A stretch of DNA of 43,937 nucleotides from Rhodobium orientis (GCF_003258835.1 NZ_NPEV01000019.1:1-43937), one strand, 5' to 3'; counted from the first letter of the stretch, positions 1-7,951 are shown. Program-made: numbers and translations. Notes: generated by a model not told the origin, from the letters alone.

Positions 1-289
1 CTATCGCGTCTGCTTCGGTGCAACGCATATCGCAACCATTGACCTCAACCATACCCGAAACGATCATCAATGACTGTCAGCCATGTCCCCGAACACCTGT
101 CAATCATCTCCCCGGGACAAACATCAAGGCCCGGGGTGACGCTGAGGATGGCGCCCAATCTTTGAAAAGCACCAAATTGCGGAGTCGCGGAAAGCGAAAA
201 GCAGAGCGAAGCGAACCGTGGCGGTGACGCGCCCCCTCCCCCCGCGACAATGCAGCCCCCTGACCAATGTTGTCCTTTCGGGCTAGGTT
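1..289. other. Non-coding stretch upstream of ubiT
   Basis: No convincing gene is visible in this stretch. The short open frames start without a ribosome binding site and resemble no family I know. The only clear structure nearby is the FNR-type palindrome just past its right end. It probably holds the end or promoter of a gene outside the window. Confidence 0.5.
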
Positions 290-303
290 TTGACGCTGGT
301 CAA
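290..303. promoter_or_regulatory. FNR/FixK/FnrL-type operator upstream of ubiTUV
   Basis: The sequence TTGAC-GCTG-GTCAA is a perfect 14-bp palindrome and matches the FNR/Anr/FixK core TTGA-N6-TCAA. Its centre (296.5) lies 44.5 bp before the ubiT ATG. A TAGTGT hexamer at 326-331 could be the -10 of a class II (about -41.5) activated promoter, placing the transcript start near 337, almost at the start codon. The genes behind it make ubiquinone without oxygen, which fits anaerobic activation. The palindrome is seen; activation is inferred. Confidence 0.75.
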
Positions 304-340
304 TTCCACCCCCTCAAAGCCCGGTTAGTGTCAATCCGTC

Positions 341-883
341 ATGACAGAAACGATCGTCGCCAAACCGCCGTTCACCCCGCCGGACCTCTCCAGGCTGCCG
401 CGCTTCCTGCTGGCACCGCTGCCGCTGCCGATCGTCCAGCCGGTGCTCGCCCGCATCGTCACCCATGTGGCGAAGACGCGCCCGGAAGTGTTCGAGCGGC
501 TCGGCGCCTGCGCCCGCCGGCGCTATCTCATCGATCCGACCAACCTGCCCTTCGTCATGGTGCTGGTGCCGGATCCGGTGCGCCCGAGCCTCACCGCATA
601 TCGCCGCGGCGCGGACATCGCCCATGACTGCTCGATCGCCGGCACCTTCCTGACGCTCCTCGACATGATCGACGGCAGGCTCGACGGCGACGCCCTCTTC
701 TTCAGCCGCGATCTGAAGCTGAACGGCGACACCGAGGCGATCGTCACGCTGAGGAACGCCATGGACGACCTGGAAGGCAGCATCGTGGAGAACGTCGTCG
801 GCGCGCTCGGCCCGGCCTCGGCCCCGGCGATGCAGGCGCTGCAGAAGCTTCGCAAGATCAGGACACCCGACAATGACCGCTGA
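341..883 (+). CDS. ubiT: UbiT, SCP2-domain accessory factor of O2-independent ubiquinone synthesis
   Basis: This 180-residue protein is a sterol-carrier-protein-2 type lipid-binding protein. UbiT is thought to bind the hydrophobic ubiquinone intermediates and present them to the hydroxylases in the oxygen-independent branch of the pathway. The sequence has the proline-rich N-terminus (PPFTPPDLSRLPRF), then an SCP2-like core from about residue 45 to 150, including the PDPVRPSLTAYR segment and GDTEAIVTLRNAMDD near the end. No signal peptide is seen. Its last 11 bases overlap ubiU, so the two are probably translationally coupled. No clear Shine-Dalgarno sequence precedes the ATG, which would fit a very short or leaderless transcript from the FNR-controlled promoter. 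The identity rests mainly on the gene order T-U-V and the SCP2 character. Confidence 0.88.
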   Translation: MTETIVAKPPFTPPDLSRLPRFLLAPLPLPIVQPVLARIVTHVAKTRPEVFERLGACARRRYLIDPTNLPFVMVLVPDPVRPSLTAYRRGADIAHDCSIAGTFLTLLDMIDGRLDGDALFFSRDLKLNGDTEAIVTLRNAMDDLEGSIVENVVGALGPASAPAMQALQKLRKIRTPDNDR

Positions 884-1886
884 ATCCCTCACCAAGACCG
901 AACTGGTCTGCCCCGCCGGCACGCCCGCTGCCCTGCGCACCGCCGTCGATGCCGGCGCCGACGCGGTCTATTGCGGCTTCCAGAACGCCTCCAACGCGCG
1001 CAACTTCGCCGGCCTCAACTTCACGCCGGCCGAGCTGGAAAAGGCCGTCGACTACGCCCACCAGCGCGGCGCCAAGGTGCTTCTGGCCTGCAATACCTTT
1101 CCGCCCGGCGGCAGCACGGACATCTGGAAGACCGCCGTCGACGATGCCCACAGCTTCGGCATCGACGCGATCATCGTCGCCGATGTGGGCGTCGCCAACT
1201 ATGTCCGCGAGACCTATCCCGACCAGCGGCTGCACCTGTCCGTCCAGGCCGGCGCCTCCTCGCCCGAGGCGATCCGCTATTTCTGCCGCGAGTTCGACGT
1301 CCGGCGCGTTGTCCTGCCGCGCATCCTGACGGTCGCGGAGATCAAGAAGGTCCACGACGCCATCCCCTGCGAGATCGAGGCCTTCGTGTTCGGCAATATC
1401 GGCATGATGAAGGAAGGCCGCTGCGCCCTCTCCACCTATGTCACCGGCGAATCGACCAATATGGACGGCGCCTGCTCGCCCGCCCACCACATCCGCTACG
1501 TGGAGGACGACGAGCGCAATTTGACGACCCGGCTCGGCCGCTTCGCCGTCGACCACTTCGCGGCCGGCGAGGCCGCCGGCTACCCGACTATCTGCAAGGG
1601 CCGGTACCTGACCAACGACCGCACCTGCGGCTACTACGCCTTTGAGGAGCCGCGCACCCTCAACCTCTCCGCCCTCTTGCCCGACCTGATGAAGGCCGGC
1701 GTCACGGCGCTGAAGATCGAGGGCCGGCAGCGCAGCCGCGCCTACGTCAAGGCCGTCGTCTCCGCCTTCCGCCATGCGGTCGACGCGCTGATGGAGGGCC
1801 GCGATCCCAAGCTCGCCGACCTCATCGCGCTGACCGAAGGCGCCAAGCAGACCGAAGGCGCGTTCAAGACCAAGACCTGGAGATAA
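873..1886 (+). CDS. ubiU: UbiU, U32-family Fe-S protein of O2-independent ubiquinone hydroxylation
   Basis: This 337-residue member of the U32 peptidase-like family pairs with UbiV to hydroxylate ubiquinone precursors without oxygen, using prephenate as hydroxyl donor. Family marks are the N-terminal ELVCPAGTPAALRTAVDAGA barrel start, the GRCALSTYVTGES and GACSPAHHIRY segments, ICKGRY, and the ALKIEGRQRS signature near residue 280. Cysteines that could hold the 4Fe-4S cluster are C184, C201, C241 and C252. The spacing of the first three matches E. coli C176, C193 and C232, but the residue at the place of E. coli C169 is Gly177 (text FGNIGMMKEGRC). C252 may substitute. The start ATG lies inside the end of ubiT and the stop is 5 bases before ubiV, so this is the middle gene of an operon. 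Confidence 0.93.
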   Translation: MTAESLTKTELVCPAGTPAALRTAVDAGADAVYCGFQNASNARNFAGLNFTPAELEKAVDYAHQRGAKVLLACNTFPPGGSTDIWKTAVDDAHSFGIDAIIVADVGVANYVRETYPDQRLHLSVQAGASSPEAIRYFCREFDVRRVVLPRILTVAEIKKVHDAIPCEIEAFVFGNIGMMKEGRCALSTYVTGESTNMDGACSPAHHIRYVEDDERNLTTRLGRFAVDHFAAGEAAGYPTICKGRYLTNDRTCGYYAFEEPRTLNLSALLPDLMKAGVTALKIEGRQRSRAYVKAVVSAFRHAVDALMEGRDPKLADLIALTEGAKQTEGAFKTKTWR

Positions 1887-1891
1887 AAACG

Positions 1892-2821
1892 GTGACCGAG
1901 AAGATTTCCGCAGAGCTCACCCTCGGCCCGGTGCTCTACAACTGGAAGGCCGACGCCTGGCGCGACTTCTATTTCAAGATCGCCGACGAGGCGCCGGTCG
2001 ATACCGTCGTCATCGGCGAGACCATCTGCTACAAGCGCGCGCCCTTCTTCGAGCCGCTCTATGGCGAGGTCATGGAACGGCTGGAGGCCGGCGGCAAGAC
2101 GGTGGTGTTTTCCACCCTCGCCGAGGTCATGCTGCCCCACGACCGGCGCATCGTGGAGAGCATCTGCTCCATCGAGGACCACCTGGTCGAGGTCAACGAC
2201 GCCTCGGGCCTCTATCACCTGACGGGAAAGCCGCACAATATCGGCCCGCTCTTCAACACCTACAACGAGGAGGTGGTGAAGACGCTGGCCAAGCGCGGGG
2301 CGAAGAATTTCTGTGTGCCGCATGAGATGCGCGCCACGGCGATCGAGGCGGTGGCGAAAGAAGCGAATGCCCTCGGCTGCACCGTCGAGGTCCAGGTCTT
2401 CGGCCGCCAGTCCCTCGCCCTGTCCGCCCGCTGCTACCACGCCCGGGCCCATGACAGGATCAAGGACACCTGCCAGTTTGTCTGCGAGGATGACCCGGAC
2501 GGGCTGAACCTCAGGACGCTGGAAGGCCAGCCCTTCCTGACCATCAACGGCGTCCAGGTGCTCTCCAACGACTATGTCGACCTGATCGCCGAACTGCCGG
2601 ACCTCGCACGCATGGGCGTCGCCCGCTTCCGCCTGTCGCCCCAGAACGTCGACATGGTCGCCGTCGCCAAGGTCTACCGCGCGGCAATGGACGGCGATAT
2701 CACGGCGGCCGAAGGCCACGAGACCCTGAAGGACCTGGTCGGCGACACGCCACTCGCCAACGGCTTCTTCTACCAGCAGCCCGGCTATCGCTTCATCGAC
2801 GGCGACGCCGTGGTGCACTGA
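1892..2821 (+). CDS. ubiV: UbiV, U32-family partner of UbiU
   Basis: This 309-residue U32-family protein forms a heterodimer with UbiU for oxygen-independent ubiquinone hydroxylation. The start is GTG, 5 bases after the ubiU stop codon. Four cysteines, C46 (ETICYKRAP), C181 (SARCYHAR), C194 and C198 (DTCQFVC), match the spacing of the E. coli cluster ligands C39, C180, C193 and C197. The LYNWKADAWRDFYFKIADEA opening is typical of the family. It is the last gene of the operon. Downstream is a convergent gap with a palindromic dispersed repeat that may help end transcription. Unlike UbiU here, its cluster set looks complete. Confidence 0.93.
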   Translation: MTEKISAELTLGPVLYNWKADAWRDFYFKIADEAPVDTVVIGETICYKRAPFFEPLYGEVMERLEAGGKTVVFSTLAEVMLPHDRRIVESICSIEDHLVEVNDASGLYHLTGKPHNIGPLFNTYNEEVVKTLAKRGAKNFCVPHEMRATAIEAVAKEANALGCTVEVQVFGRQSLALSARCYHARAHDRIKDTCQFVCEDDPDGLNLRTLEGQPFLTINGVQVLSNDYVDLIAELPDLARMGVARFRLSPQNVDMVAVAKVYRAAMDGDITAAEGHETLKDLVGDTPLANGFFYQQPGYRFIDGDAVVH

Positions 2822-2907
2822 GGGAACTCGGCTTTCCGTCTGAGAGGCCCATCGCCGCCTTGACCAAGTCGTCTATGCGGCGCCGATCGATCGTTCCGAA
2901 AGGCCGC

Positions 2908-2997
2908 CTGGATTGCCGCGTCGGCCTTACGGCCTCCTCGCAATGACGTTGAAATAATTGAGAAAATCGTCATTGCGAGCGAAGCGAAGCAATCCAG
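2908..2997. repeat. Palindromic dispersed repeat, copy 1
   Basis: The element starts CTGGATTGC and ends GCAATCCAG, an inverted pair. Inside it, CGCAATGACG and CGTCATTGCG form a second inverted pair. It lies in the gap between convergent ubiV and the thioesterase gene. A second copy is at 5569-5689. Its right arm, GCGAGCGAAGCGAAGCAATC, is of a kind found scattered between genes in many proteobacteria. The long hairpin could serve as a two-way terminator or mRNA end stabiliser. Confidence 0.8.
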
Positions 2998-3054
2998 TGC
3001 TGAGACGGCGGCATAGACAGGCGGCCCGATAGGCCGCGCCACCAAGCAGGCCCC

Positions 3055-3906
3055 TCACCCCTTCGTCAACTCCGCAATCCGCTCGTGCACGAACGCCGGC
3101 AGCTCCACTGCCTTTCGCGTGGAAAGGTCCATGGCGAGTCCGGCCGTTTCCGTGACGGCGGCGAGCCGGTCGGTGCGGGACTCGAACAGATAGTGCGTGA
3201 AGGTGAAGGTCTTGCGCGAGGCGCCGGTGAAGACCGTCACCATGTGGACGAGATCGCCGGCGCAAAGCCCGTCGAAGACCGTCAGCTTCATCTCGATCGC
3301 CACCCGCCCGAAGCCCTGTTCGGCGAGCCAGCGCGCCTTCAGCCCGCCATGCTCCCAGGCGTGCGGCGCGCCGTCGGTGACGCACGAGATATAGGTCTGG
3401 TCGAGCGCCTTGCCCTTGACGTCCGCCTGGCGCGGATGGATGGCGCCGCGGAACGTCACGCTGCCGCCACGGGCCAGAAGCGCTTCGCTGGTCGCGCCGG
3501 CCGGGTGCGGCGCGGCGGCAAAGCTGCGCGGTGACGCGGTGTCGAAATCGGCAACGGTCGGCAACCCCGCTGCGCCGCCTGGATGGACGGCGAACCCGTC
3601 GAGCGCCGTCGCCGCCAGCCGGCCGGTGACCGGGTCGTGCATCTCGTGCATCACCGTCAGCGGATGCGGCCCCCCGTCAACGACCGCCGAGGTCACCACC
3701 AGCGTCTCGGCCGCGCGCATTTCCTTGTGGTAGCGCACATGGCGCACCAGCCGCGGCCCGGTGCGTGCTTCGCTGAGGTCCGTCTCGGCCGCAAAGCGCC
3801 GCCCGGCCGTGTCGAACTGGGCGAAATAGAACTGCACGTTCATATGGGCGTTCTCGTCACACTCCCAGGTGTTGACGACGCTGCGAACGGTCTCGATCGC
3901 GCCCAT
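3055..3906 (-). CDS. Acyl-CoA thioesterase-like protein with two hotdog domains
   Basis: This 283-residue protein looks like a tandem hotdog-fold thioester hydrolase, which would cleave an acyl-CoA. The N-terminal hotdog (about 1-140) has the motif WECDENAHMNVQFYFAQFD, resembling the 4-hydroxybenzoyl-CoA thioesterase-like active-site segment with Asp/Asn-His-Met. The second hotdog (about 150-280) has RGAIHPRQADVKGKALDQTY and DGAPHAWEHGG, then the long helix and a strand-rich end. There is no signal peptide, so it should be cytoplasmic. It starts 3 bases after the hydrolase gene ends, so both are very likely on one transcript. The substrate cannot be told from sequence; fatty-acid or side-chain degradation is a guess from the paired hydrolase. 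Confidence 0.75.
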   Translation of the reverse strand: MGAIETVRSVVNTWECDENAHMNVQFYFAQFDTAGRRFAAETDLSEARTGPRLVRHVRYHKEMRAAETLVVTSAVVDGGPHPLTVMHEMHDPVTGRLAATALDGFAVHPGGAAGLPTVADFDTASPRSFAAAPHPAGATSEALLARGGSVTFRGAIHPRQADVKGKALDQTYISCVTDGAPHAWEHGGLKARWLAEQGFGRVAIEMKLTVFDGLCAGDLVHMVTVFTGASRKTFTFTHYLFESRTDRLAAVTETAGLAMDLSTRKAVELPAFVHERIAELTKG

Positions 3907-3909
3907 CGC

Positions 3910-4872
3910 TCAGGTCCCCGCCACGGCCTTTGTGAGGAAGGCATCGATCCGCTTGCGGCTCTCCCGGGCGATAGCGATCGGAAAGGCCTGGAACACGTGG
4001 CAGCCACCGGGCGCGACGTCGAGGGCGGTCGGATTGCCGCTCGAGGCCCAGCGCTGCGCCATGAAGAGGCTGTCGTCGAGGAGCGGATCGCGCGAGCCGA
4101 CGGAGAAGAGCGCCGGCGGCAGGCCGGAAAGATCGCCGTGGATCGGCGAGATGTCCGGATCGGCGACGTCGCGCGCCGGGCCGGACAGGAAATGGGCGAC
4201 GAACATCTCGATGTCGCGGGTGTTGAGCACCAGCTTGCCGGCGCCCCAGCGCCGCACGCTCGGCGTCAGCGCCAGGTCGTAGCAGCCGGCAACGAGGTTG
4301 GCGCCGCAGAACGGCGTCATCCTGCGCCGGTCGCGCAAGCGCAGCAGCGTGACGACGGCAAGATGGGCGCCGGCGGATTCGCCCCCGATGGTCAGCCGAT
4401 CGGTGCGGAACTCCTTTGCGTGTTCCACCAGCCAGAGCGCGGCCGCCTCGCAGTCGTCCGGCCCGGCCGGATAGGGGTGCTCCGGCGCCAGCCGGTAGTC
4501 GACGGAGACGACGACGAGGCCGCAATTGTCGGCGATCTCCAGCAGACGGTCGTCCTGCTGGTCGGTCGTCCCGAGCGTCCAGCCGCCGCCATGGAAGTGC
4601 AGATAGACGCCGCGCGGTGCGCCCGTCGGCGCAACGATCCGCATCGGGATCGGCCCGCCCGGCCCGGGGATCGTCACGGTCTCGGCGCGCGGGCTTTTTT
4701 CCGGCAGCGGAAACGGCCCGCCGCCTTCCGCCCGCGTCTGGCGAACAAGGGCCGGCTCGAACTGCCAGGGGTCGGGCAGCGCGGAAAGCGTTTCCAGCAG
4801 GTCGGCGTTGAAGGCGCGGGTTTCCGCCGAAACGGCGGTATCCTCGAAGAGGGCGGAATCGATTGCGATCAT
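3910..4872 (-). CDS. Alpha/beta hydrolase of the hormone-sensitive-lipase family
   Basis: This serine esterase of about 320 residues belongs to the HSL (family IV) group. The oxyanion-hole motif HFHGGGW and the nucleophile motif GESAGAH are both present. SVGSRDPLLDD carries the catalytic Asp, and the GGCHVF segment near the end carries the catalytic His. The chosen start is MIAIDSALF, where HSL proteins usually begin; the frame is open 96 bases further upstream, but that extension looks like leader sequence. The gene is first in a two-gene operon with the thioesterase and diverges from the YjbQ gene at 5004. It probably cleaves short-chain esters in the cytoplasm; the natural substrate is unknown. 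Confidence 0.87.
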   Translation of the reverse strand: MIAIDSALFEDTAVSAETRAFNADLLETLSALPDPWQFEPALVRQTRAEGGGPFPLPEKSPRAETVTIPGPGGPIPMRIVAPTGAPRGVYLHFHGGGWTLGTTDQQDDRLLEIADNCGLVVVSVDYRLAPEHPYPAGPDDCEAAALWLVEHAKEFRTDRLTIGGESAGAHLAVVTLLRLRDRRRMTPFCGANLVAGCYDLALTPSVRRWGAGKLVLNTRDIEMFVAHFLSGPARDVADPDISPIHGDLSGLPPALFSVGSRDPLLDDSLFMAQRWASSGNPTALDVAPGGCHVFQAFPIAIARESRKRIDAFLTKAVAGT

Positions 4873-5003
4873 GGGCTTTCTTGCGGCTATCTTGTCCGTT
4901 CCGTGCGGAACCTTAGAAACTGAAGGAAGGGTCGCGGCGAGGCTAGCCTCTCGCGGGCGACAATCCAAGGCACGCCGGTCGCAGACGAACCAGGAAAGAG
5001 ATT

Positions 5004-5483
5004 ATGTACCGAACATCACGAAGTGACGTCACGGTCGACAACGCGGCAACGACGACGACCGACACGCTGCGCCAGGCGATGACCCGGATGACCGTCGGCA
5101 CCAGGGGCCGCGGCATGACCGAGATCACCGACGCGATCGACGACTGGCTCTCCGGCGTGGAGGCCGGCGACGGGCTGTTGACGGTATTCCTGCGCCACAC
5201 CTCCGCCTCGTTGACGATCCAGGAGAACGCCGACCCGGACGTCCAGCACGATCTCCTGACCTCGCTCGACCTGCTGGCGCCGGAGGACGGGCCCTGGATC
5301 CACACCATGGAGGGCCCGGACGACATGCCGGCCCACATCAAGTCGGCGCTGACCGATATCAGCCTCTCCATCCCGGTCGTCGGCGGCCGCATGGACCGCG
5401 GCACCTGGCAGGGCGTCTACGTGGTCGAGCACCGCGCCCGCCCGCACCGGCGGACTGTTGCGCTGCATTATCTGGGGAGTTGA
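5004..5483 (+). CDS. YjbQ/UPF0047 family protein
   Basis: This 159-residue protein belongs to the YjbQ (UPF0047) family, small trimeric proteins. Some members show weak thiamine-phosphate synthase activity when overproduced; their real role is unsettled. The family signatures are clear: FLRHTSASLTIQENADPDV, followed by HTMEGPDDMPAHIKSALTD and the WQGVYVVEHR end. Conserved His, Asp and Glu residues in these segments form the presumed metal/active site. An AGGAAAGAG ribosome binding site 4 bases before the ATG supports the start, which leaves an N-terminal extension of about 20 residues over the usual length of about 140. The gene is monocistronic, diverges from the hydrolase gene, and has a palindromic repeat in its 3' gap. 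Confidence 0.88.
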   Translation: MYRTSRSDVTVDNAATTTTDTLRQAMTRMTVGTRGRGMTEITDAIDDWLSGVEAGDGLLTVFLRHTSASLTIQENADPDVQHDLLTSLDLLAPEDGPWIHTMEGPDDMPAHIKSALTDISLSIPVVGGRMDRGTWQGVYVVEHRARPHRRTVALHYLGS

Positions 5484-5568
5484 GGAGGGGCGTCGCCGCA
5501 GACGCGCGTCGCCCGCAAGCCACTGCAGCGCAGGTATCTGCCATCGATGGATGGAGCTGACGCCGAAA

Positions 5569-5689
5569 CTGGATTGCCGCGTCGGCCTTCCCGCGCTCGC
5601 GTCACGGGCCGCTCCCCGTCCTTCAGACCCTCGCAATGACGTTGAAACCAAGAAAAAAACGTCATTGCGAGCGCAGCGAAGCAATCCAG
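5569..5689. repeat. Palindromic dispersed repeat, copy 2
   Basis: This is the same element as at 2908-2997: CTGGATTGC at the left, GCAATCCAG at the right, and the inner pair CGCAATGACG / CGTCATTGCG. The stretch between the left end and the inner arm is longer than in copy 1 by about 30 bases, so this arm varies while the right arm stays nearly identical. It lies in the convergent 350-bp gap between the YjbQ gene and the stress-protein gene. I see nothing else in that gap. Confidence 0.8.
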
Positions 5690-5833
5690 AGCAGAGGGCG
5701 CGGCAACGCATAGTCGCTTGCCGCAAGCCCTGAGTTTCGCTTGCGCCGGCCCCCGATACCCCGACACAGAACCGCTGGCAGAGCCGTACCGATAACCCGG
5801 CCGACTGCCGCCGCCCGGCCCACTGCCAAAAAA

Positions 5834-6247
5834 CTACCGCACAACCATCACCGACACGTCGGTGTGACCGGCCAGGAATCCTGCATTGGAGGCGAACACA
5901 TATTCCCGGAAATGGGGGATGTGCGAGGCCATGATGACGAGGTCGGCGCCGAGCGCGTGGATTTCCTTGTTCAGCGTCTCGTCGAGATCGACCGCCGGGT
6001 CGTGGCTGACCAGCGCCTTGGCGGCGATGTCGATCTCGTGCTTGGTACGCTGCCCGGCCGTGTATTCCTCCAGCACCCGGGCGAACTCTTCCGGATTGTG
6101 CGCCACCTTGCTCGGCGGCGTCGCCGTCACGGCGACGAAGGTGATGGTTGCGCCGTAGAGCTTGGCGATGTCGACCGCCGTGCCGATGGCCTTGTCGAGG
6201 TGATCCTTATGGACCAGGTCGATCGGCACCATGATGTTCTTGTACAT
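5834..6247 (-). CDS. Universal stress protein family (UspA domain)
   Basis: This 137-residue single-domain Usp protein starts MYKNIMVPIDL, the usual first strand of the fold, and ends DVSVMVVR, the usual last strand. The start at 6247 is set by a GGGAGGAC ribosome binding site; the frame runs 57 bases further upstream without a better start. The nucleotide-binding motif near the end, normally G-x2-G-x9-G-S/T, is degraded here (SHIPHFREYVFASNAGF), so ATP binding is doubtful. It lies 90 bases downstream of the BCCT transporter on the same strand. Usp proteins beside osmolyte transporters have been shown to tune uptake (for example TeaD with the ectoine TRAP system), so a similar role is plausible but inferred. 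Confidence 0.9.
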   Translation of the reverse strand: MYKNIMVPIDLVHKDHLDKAIGTAVDIAKLYGATITFVAVTATPPSKVAHNPEEFARVLEEYTAGQRTKHEIDIAAKALVSHDPAVDLDETLNKEIHALGADLVIMASHIPHFREYVFASNAGFLAGHTDVSVMVVR

Positions 6248-6284
6248 GATTGTCCTCCCGCAAATGTCTCGTGCTGCAACGGAA

Positions 6285-6326
6285 CCGGACCGCCGCGCCG
6301 GCAAAGGCGTCCCGCCGGCGGTCCGG
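6285..6326 (-). terminator. Strong hairpin between BCCT and usp genes
   Basis: CCGGACCGCCG at 6285-6295 pairs perfectly with CGGCGGTCCGG at 6316-6326: 11 bp, almost all G-C, around a 20-base loop. It begins 12 bases after the transporter stop codon and ends about 40 bases before the usp start codon. No run of U follows, so it may not be a full terminator. It could instead protect the 3' end of the transporter message or lower readthrough into usp. Confidence 0.55.
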
Positions 6327-6337
6327 ATGTCCGAGCG

Positions 6338-7951
6338 TCAGGCCCTGCTGGCTTTCAACAGGCCCATGAAGATGCTGACGCACATGACCAGCAGGACGAT
6401 GGTGAACGGAAAGCCCGTCGAGACCGCCATCGCCTGCAGGGCCGTCAGCGCCTGCGAGCCGCCGACCAAGAGCAGGGTCGCGGCGACCAGTCCTTCAAAG
6501 ACGCACCAGAACACGCGCTGGGCGACCGGAGCGTCGGTCTTGCCGCCGGCAGTGATAGTGTCGATGACCAGCGAGCCGGAGTCCGACGAGGTGACGAAGA
6601 ACACCACGACGAGGATGATGCCGAGGAAGGAGGTCAGCCAGGCAAGCGGCAGGTCCTTCAGCATTTCGAACAGCTTCAGGGGCAGCGCCGCCGACTTGAC
6701 GCCGGCTTCCGGATCGGCCGCGACCTGCTCGATCGCCGTGCCGCCGAAGGCTGCCATCCAGACGACGCTGACCAGCGTCGGGATGACGATGACGCAGAAC
6801 AGGAATTCACGCACCGTGCGGCCGCGCGAGACCCGGGCGATGAACATGCCGACGAACGGCGACCAGGAGATCCACCAGGCCCAGTAGAACGAGGTCCAGC
6901 CCTGCGAGAAGTTGGCGTCCTCGCGGCCGAACGGGTTCGACAGCGGCAGCAAATCCTTCACATAGGCCGCACCGCCCGCGATCATCGTGTTGAAGATGTC
7001 CATGGTCGGACCGATAACGACGATGAAGACCAACAGCAGCGCCGCCAGTGCGATGTTGATCTCCGACAGCACCTTGACGCCGCCGTCGAGACCGCGCAGC
7101 ACCGAGATCAGCGCCATCGCCGTAATGACCGAAATCAGCACCACGCGCGAGACGTTGCCGGTCGGCACGCCGAACAGGTAGTTGAGGCCGGCAAGCGTCT
7201 GTTCGGTGCCGAAGCCGAGCGAAGTGGCAAGGCCGAACAGCGTCGCGAACACGGCCAGCGTGTCGATGATATGGCCTGTCCAGCCCCACACCCGGTCGCC
7301 GAAGATCGGATAGAAGGCCGAGCGCAGCGTCAGCGGCAGATTGTAATTATAGGCAAAGAAGGCGAGCGCCAGGGCAACCACGGCATAGATCGACCAGGGG
7401 TGCAGCGACCAATGGAAGATGGTCGCGGCCATGCCGAGATTGCGGGCCGCCTCGATATCGCCGGCCGCGCCGCCGAGCGGCGCCCAGTCGGTGCGCGCGC
7501 CGGCCTCCACGACCGTGCCGCCGAGCGAGGAGGAGAAGTGCGAGATCGGCTCCGACACGCCGAAGAACATCAGCCCGATGCCCATGCCGGCGGCAAACAG
7601 CATCGCGAACCAGCCGAGATAGCTGTATTCCGGTTTGGCATCGGCCCCGCCGAGCCGCACCTTGCCGAGCGGCGAGACCATCAACATGATGCTGAACAGC
7701 ACGAAGATGTTGGCCGACAGCAGGAAGAACCAGTCGAAGGTCGAGGTCAGGAACGGCCTCAGCCAGCCGAAGAATTCCGTCGCTCCGGCCTGGAACATCA
7801 GCGTCACCATCACGAAGGCGATGATGGTCAGGCCCGAGATCATGAAGACCGGGTTGTGGATGTCGAGGCCGAGCATCTGGACATTGTCCTGGCCGACCTC
7901 GTAGTCGGTATCCGTTTCGATCTGGTAGTCGCTATCGGTTTGGTCCGTCAT
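6338..7951 (-). CDS. BCCT-family betaine/choline/carnitine transporter
   Basis: This 537-residue inner-membrane carrier should take up compatible solutes such as glycine betaine or choline. The BCCT hallmarks are present: the glycine-rich helix FAAGMGIGLMFFGVSEPISH and the tryptophan-rich signature WTSFYWAWWISWSPFVGMFI followed by ARVSRGRTVREF. Twelve membrane segments can be traced. The GMGIGL form of the glycine stretch resembles sodium-coupled BetP-type members rather than the CaiT antiporter. The N-terminal tail is acidic and short, without the long regulatory extensions of osmosensing BetP. A GGGGAG ribosome binding site precedes the ATG. It is followed, after a hairpin, by a universal stress protein gene, suggesting a shared osmotic-stress unit. 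Confidence 0.95.
   Translation of the reverse strand: MTDQTDSDYQIETDTDYEVGQDNVQMLGLDIHNPVFMISGLTIIAFVMVTLMFQAGATEFFGWLRPFLTSTFDWFFLLSANIFVLFSIMLMVSPLGKVRLGGADAKPEYSYLGWFAMLFAAGMGIGLMFFGVSEPISHFSSSLGGTVVEAGARTDWAPLGGAAGDIEAARNLGMAATIFHWSLHPWSIYAVVALALAFFAYNYNLPLTLRSAFYPIFGDRVWGWTGHIIDTLAVFATLFGLATSLGFGTEQTLAGLNYLFGVPTGNVSRVVLISVITAMALISVLRGLDGGVKVLSEINIALAALLLVFIVVIGPTMDIFNTMIAGGAAYVKDLLPLSNPFGREDANFSQGWTSFYWAWWISWSPFVGMFIARVSRGRTVREFLFCVIVIPTLVSVVWMAAFGGTAIEQVAADPEAGVKSAALPLKLFEMLKDLPLAWLTSFLGIILVVVFFVTSSDSGSLVIDTITAGGKTDAPVAQRVFWCVFEGLVAATLLLVGGSQALTALQAMAVSTGFPFTIVLLVMCVSIFMGLLKASRA

Noticed and set aside
250-627. Alternative plus-strand frame overlapping ubiT
   Set aside because: It has no ribosome binding site, arginine/alanine-rich shadow composition, and overlaps the well-supported ubiT frame.
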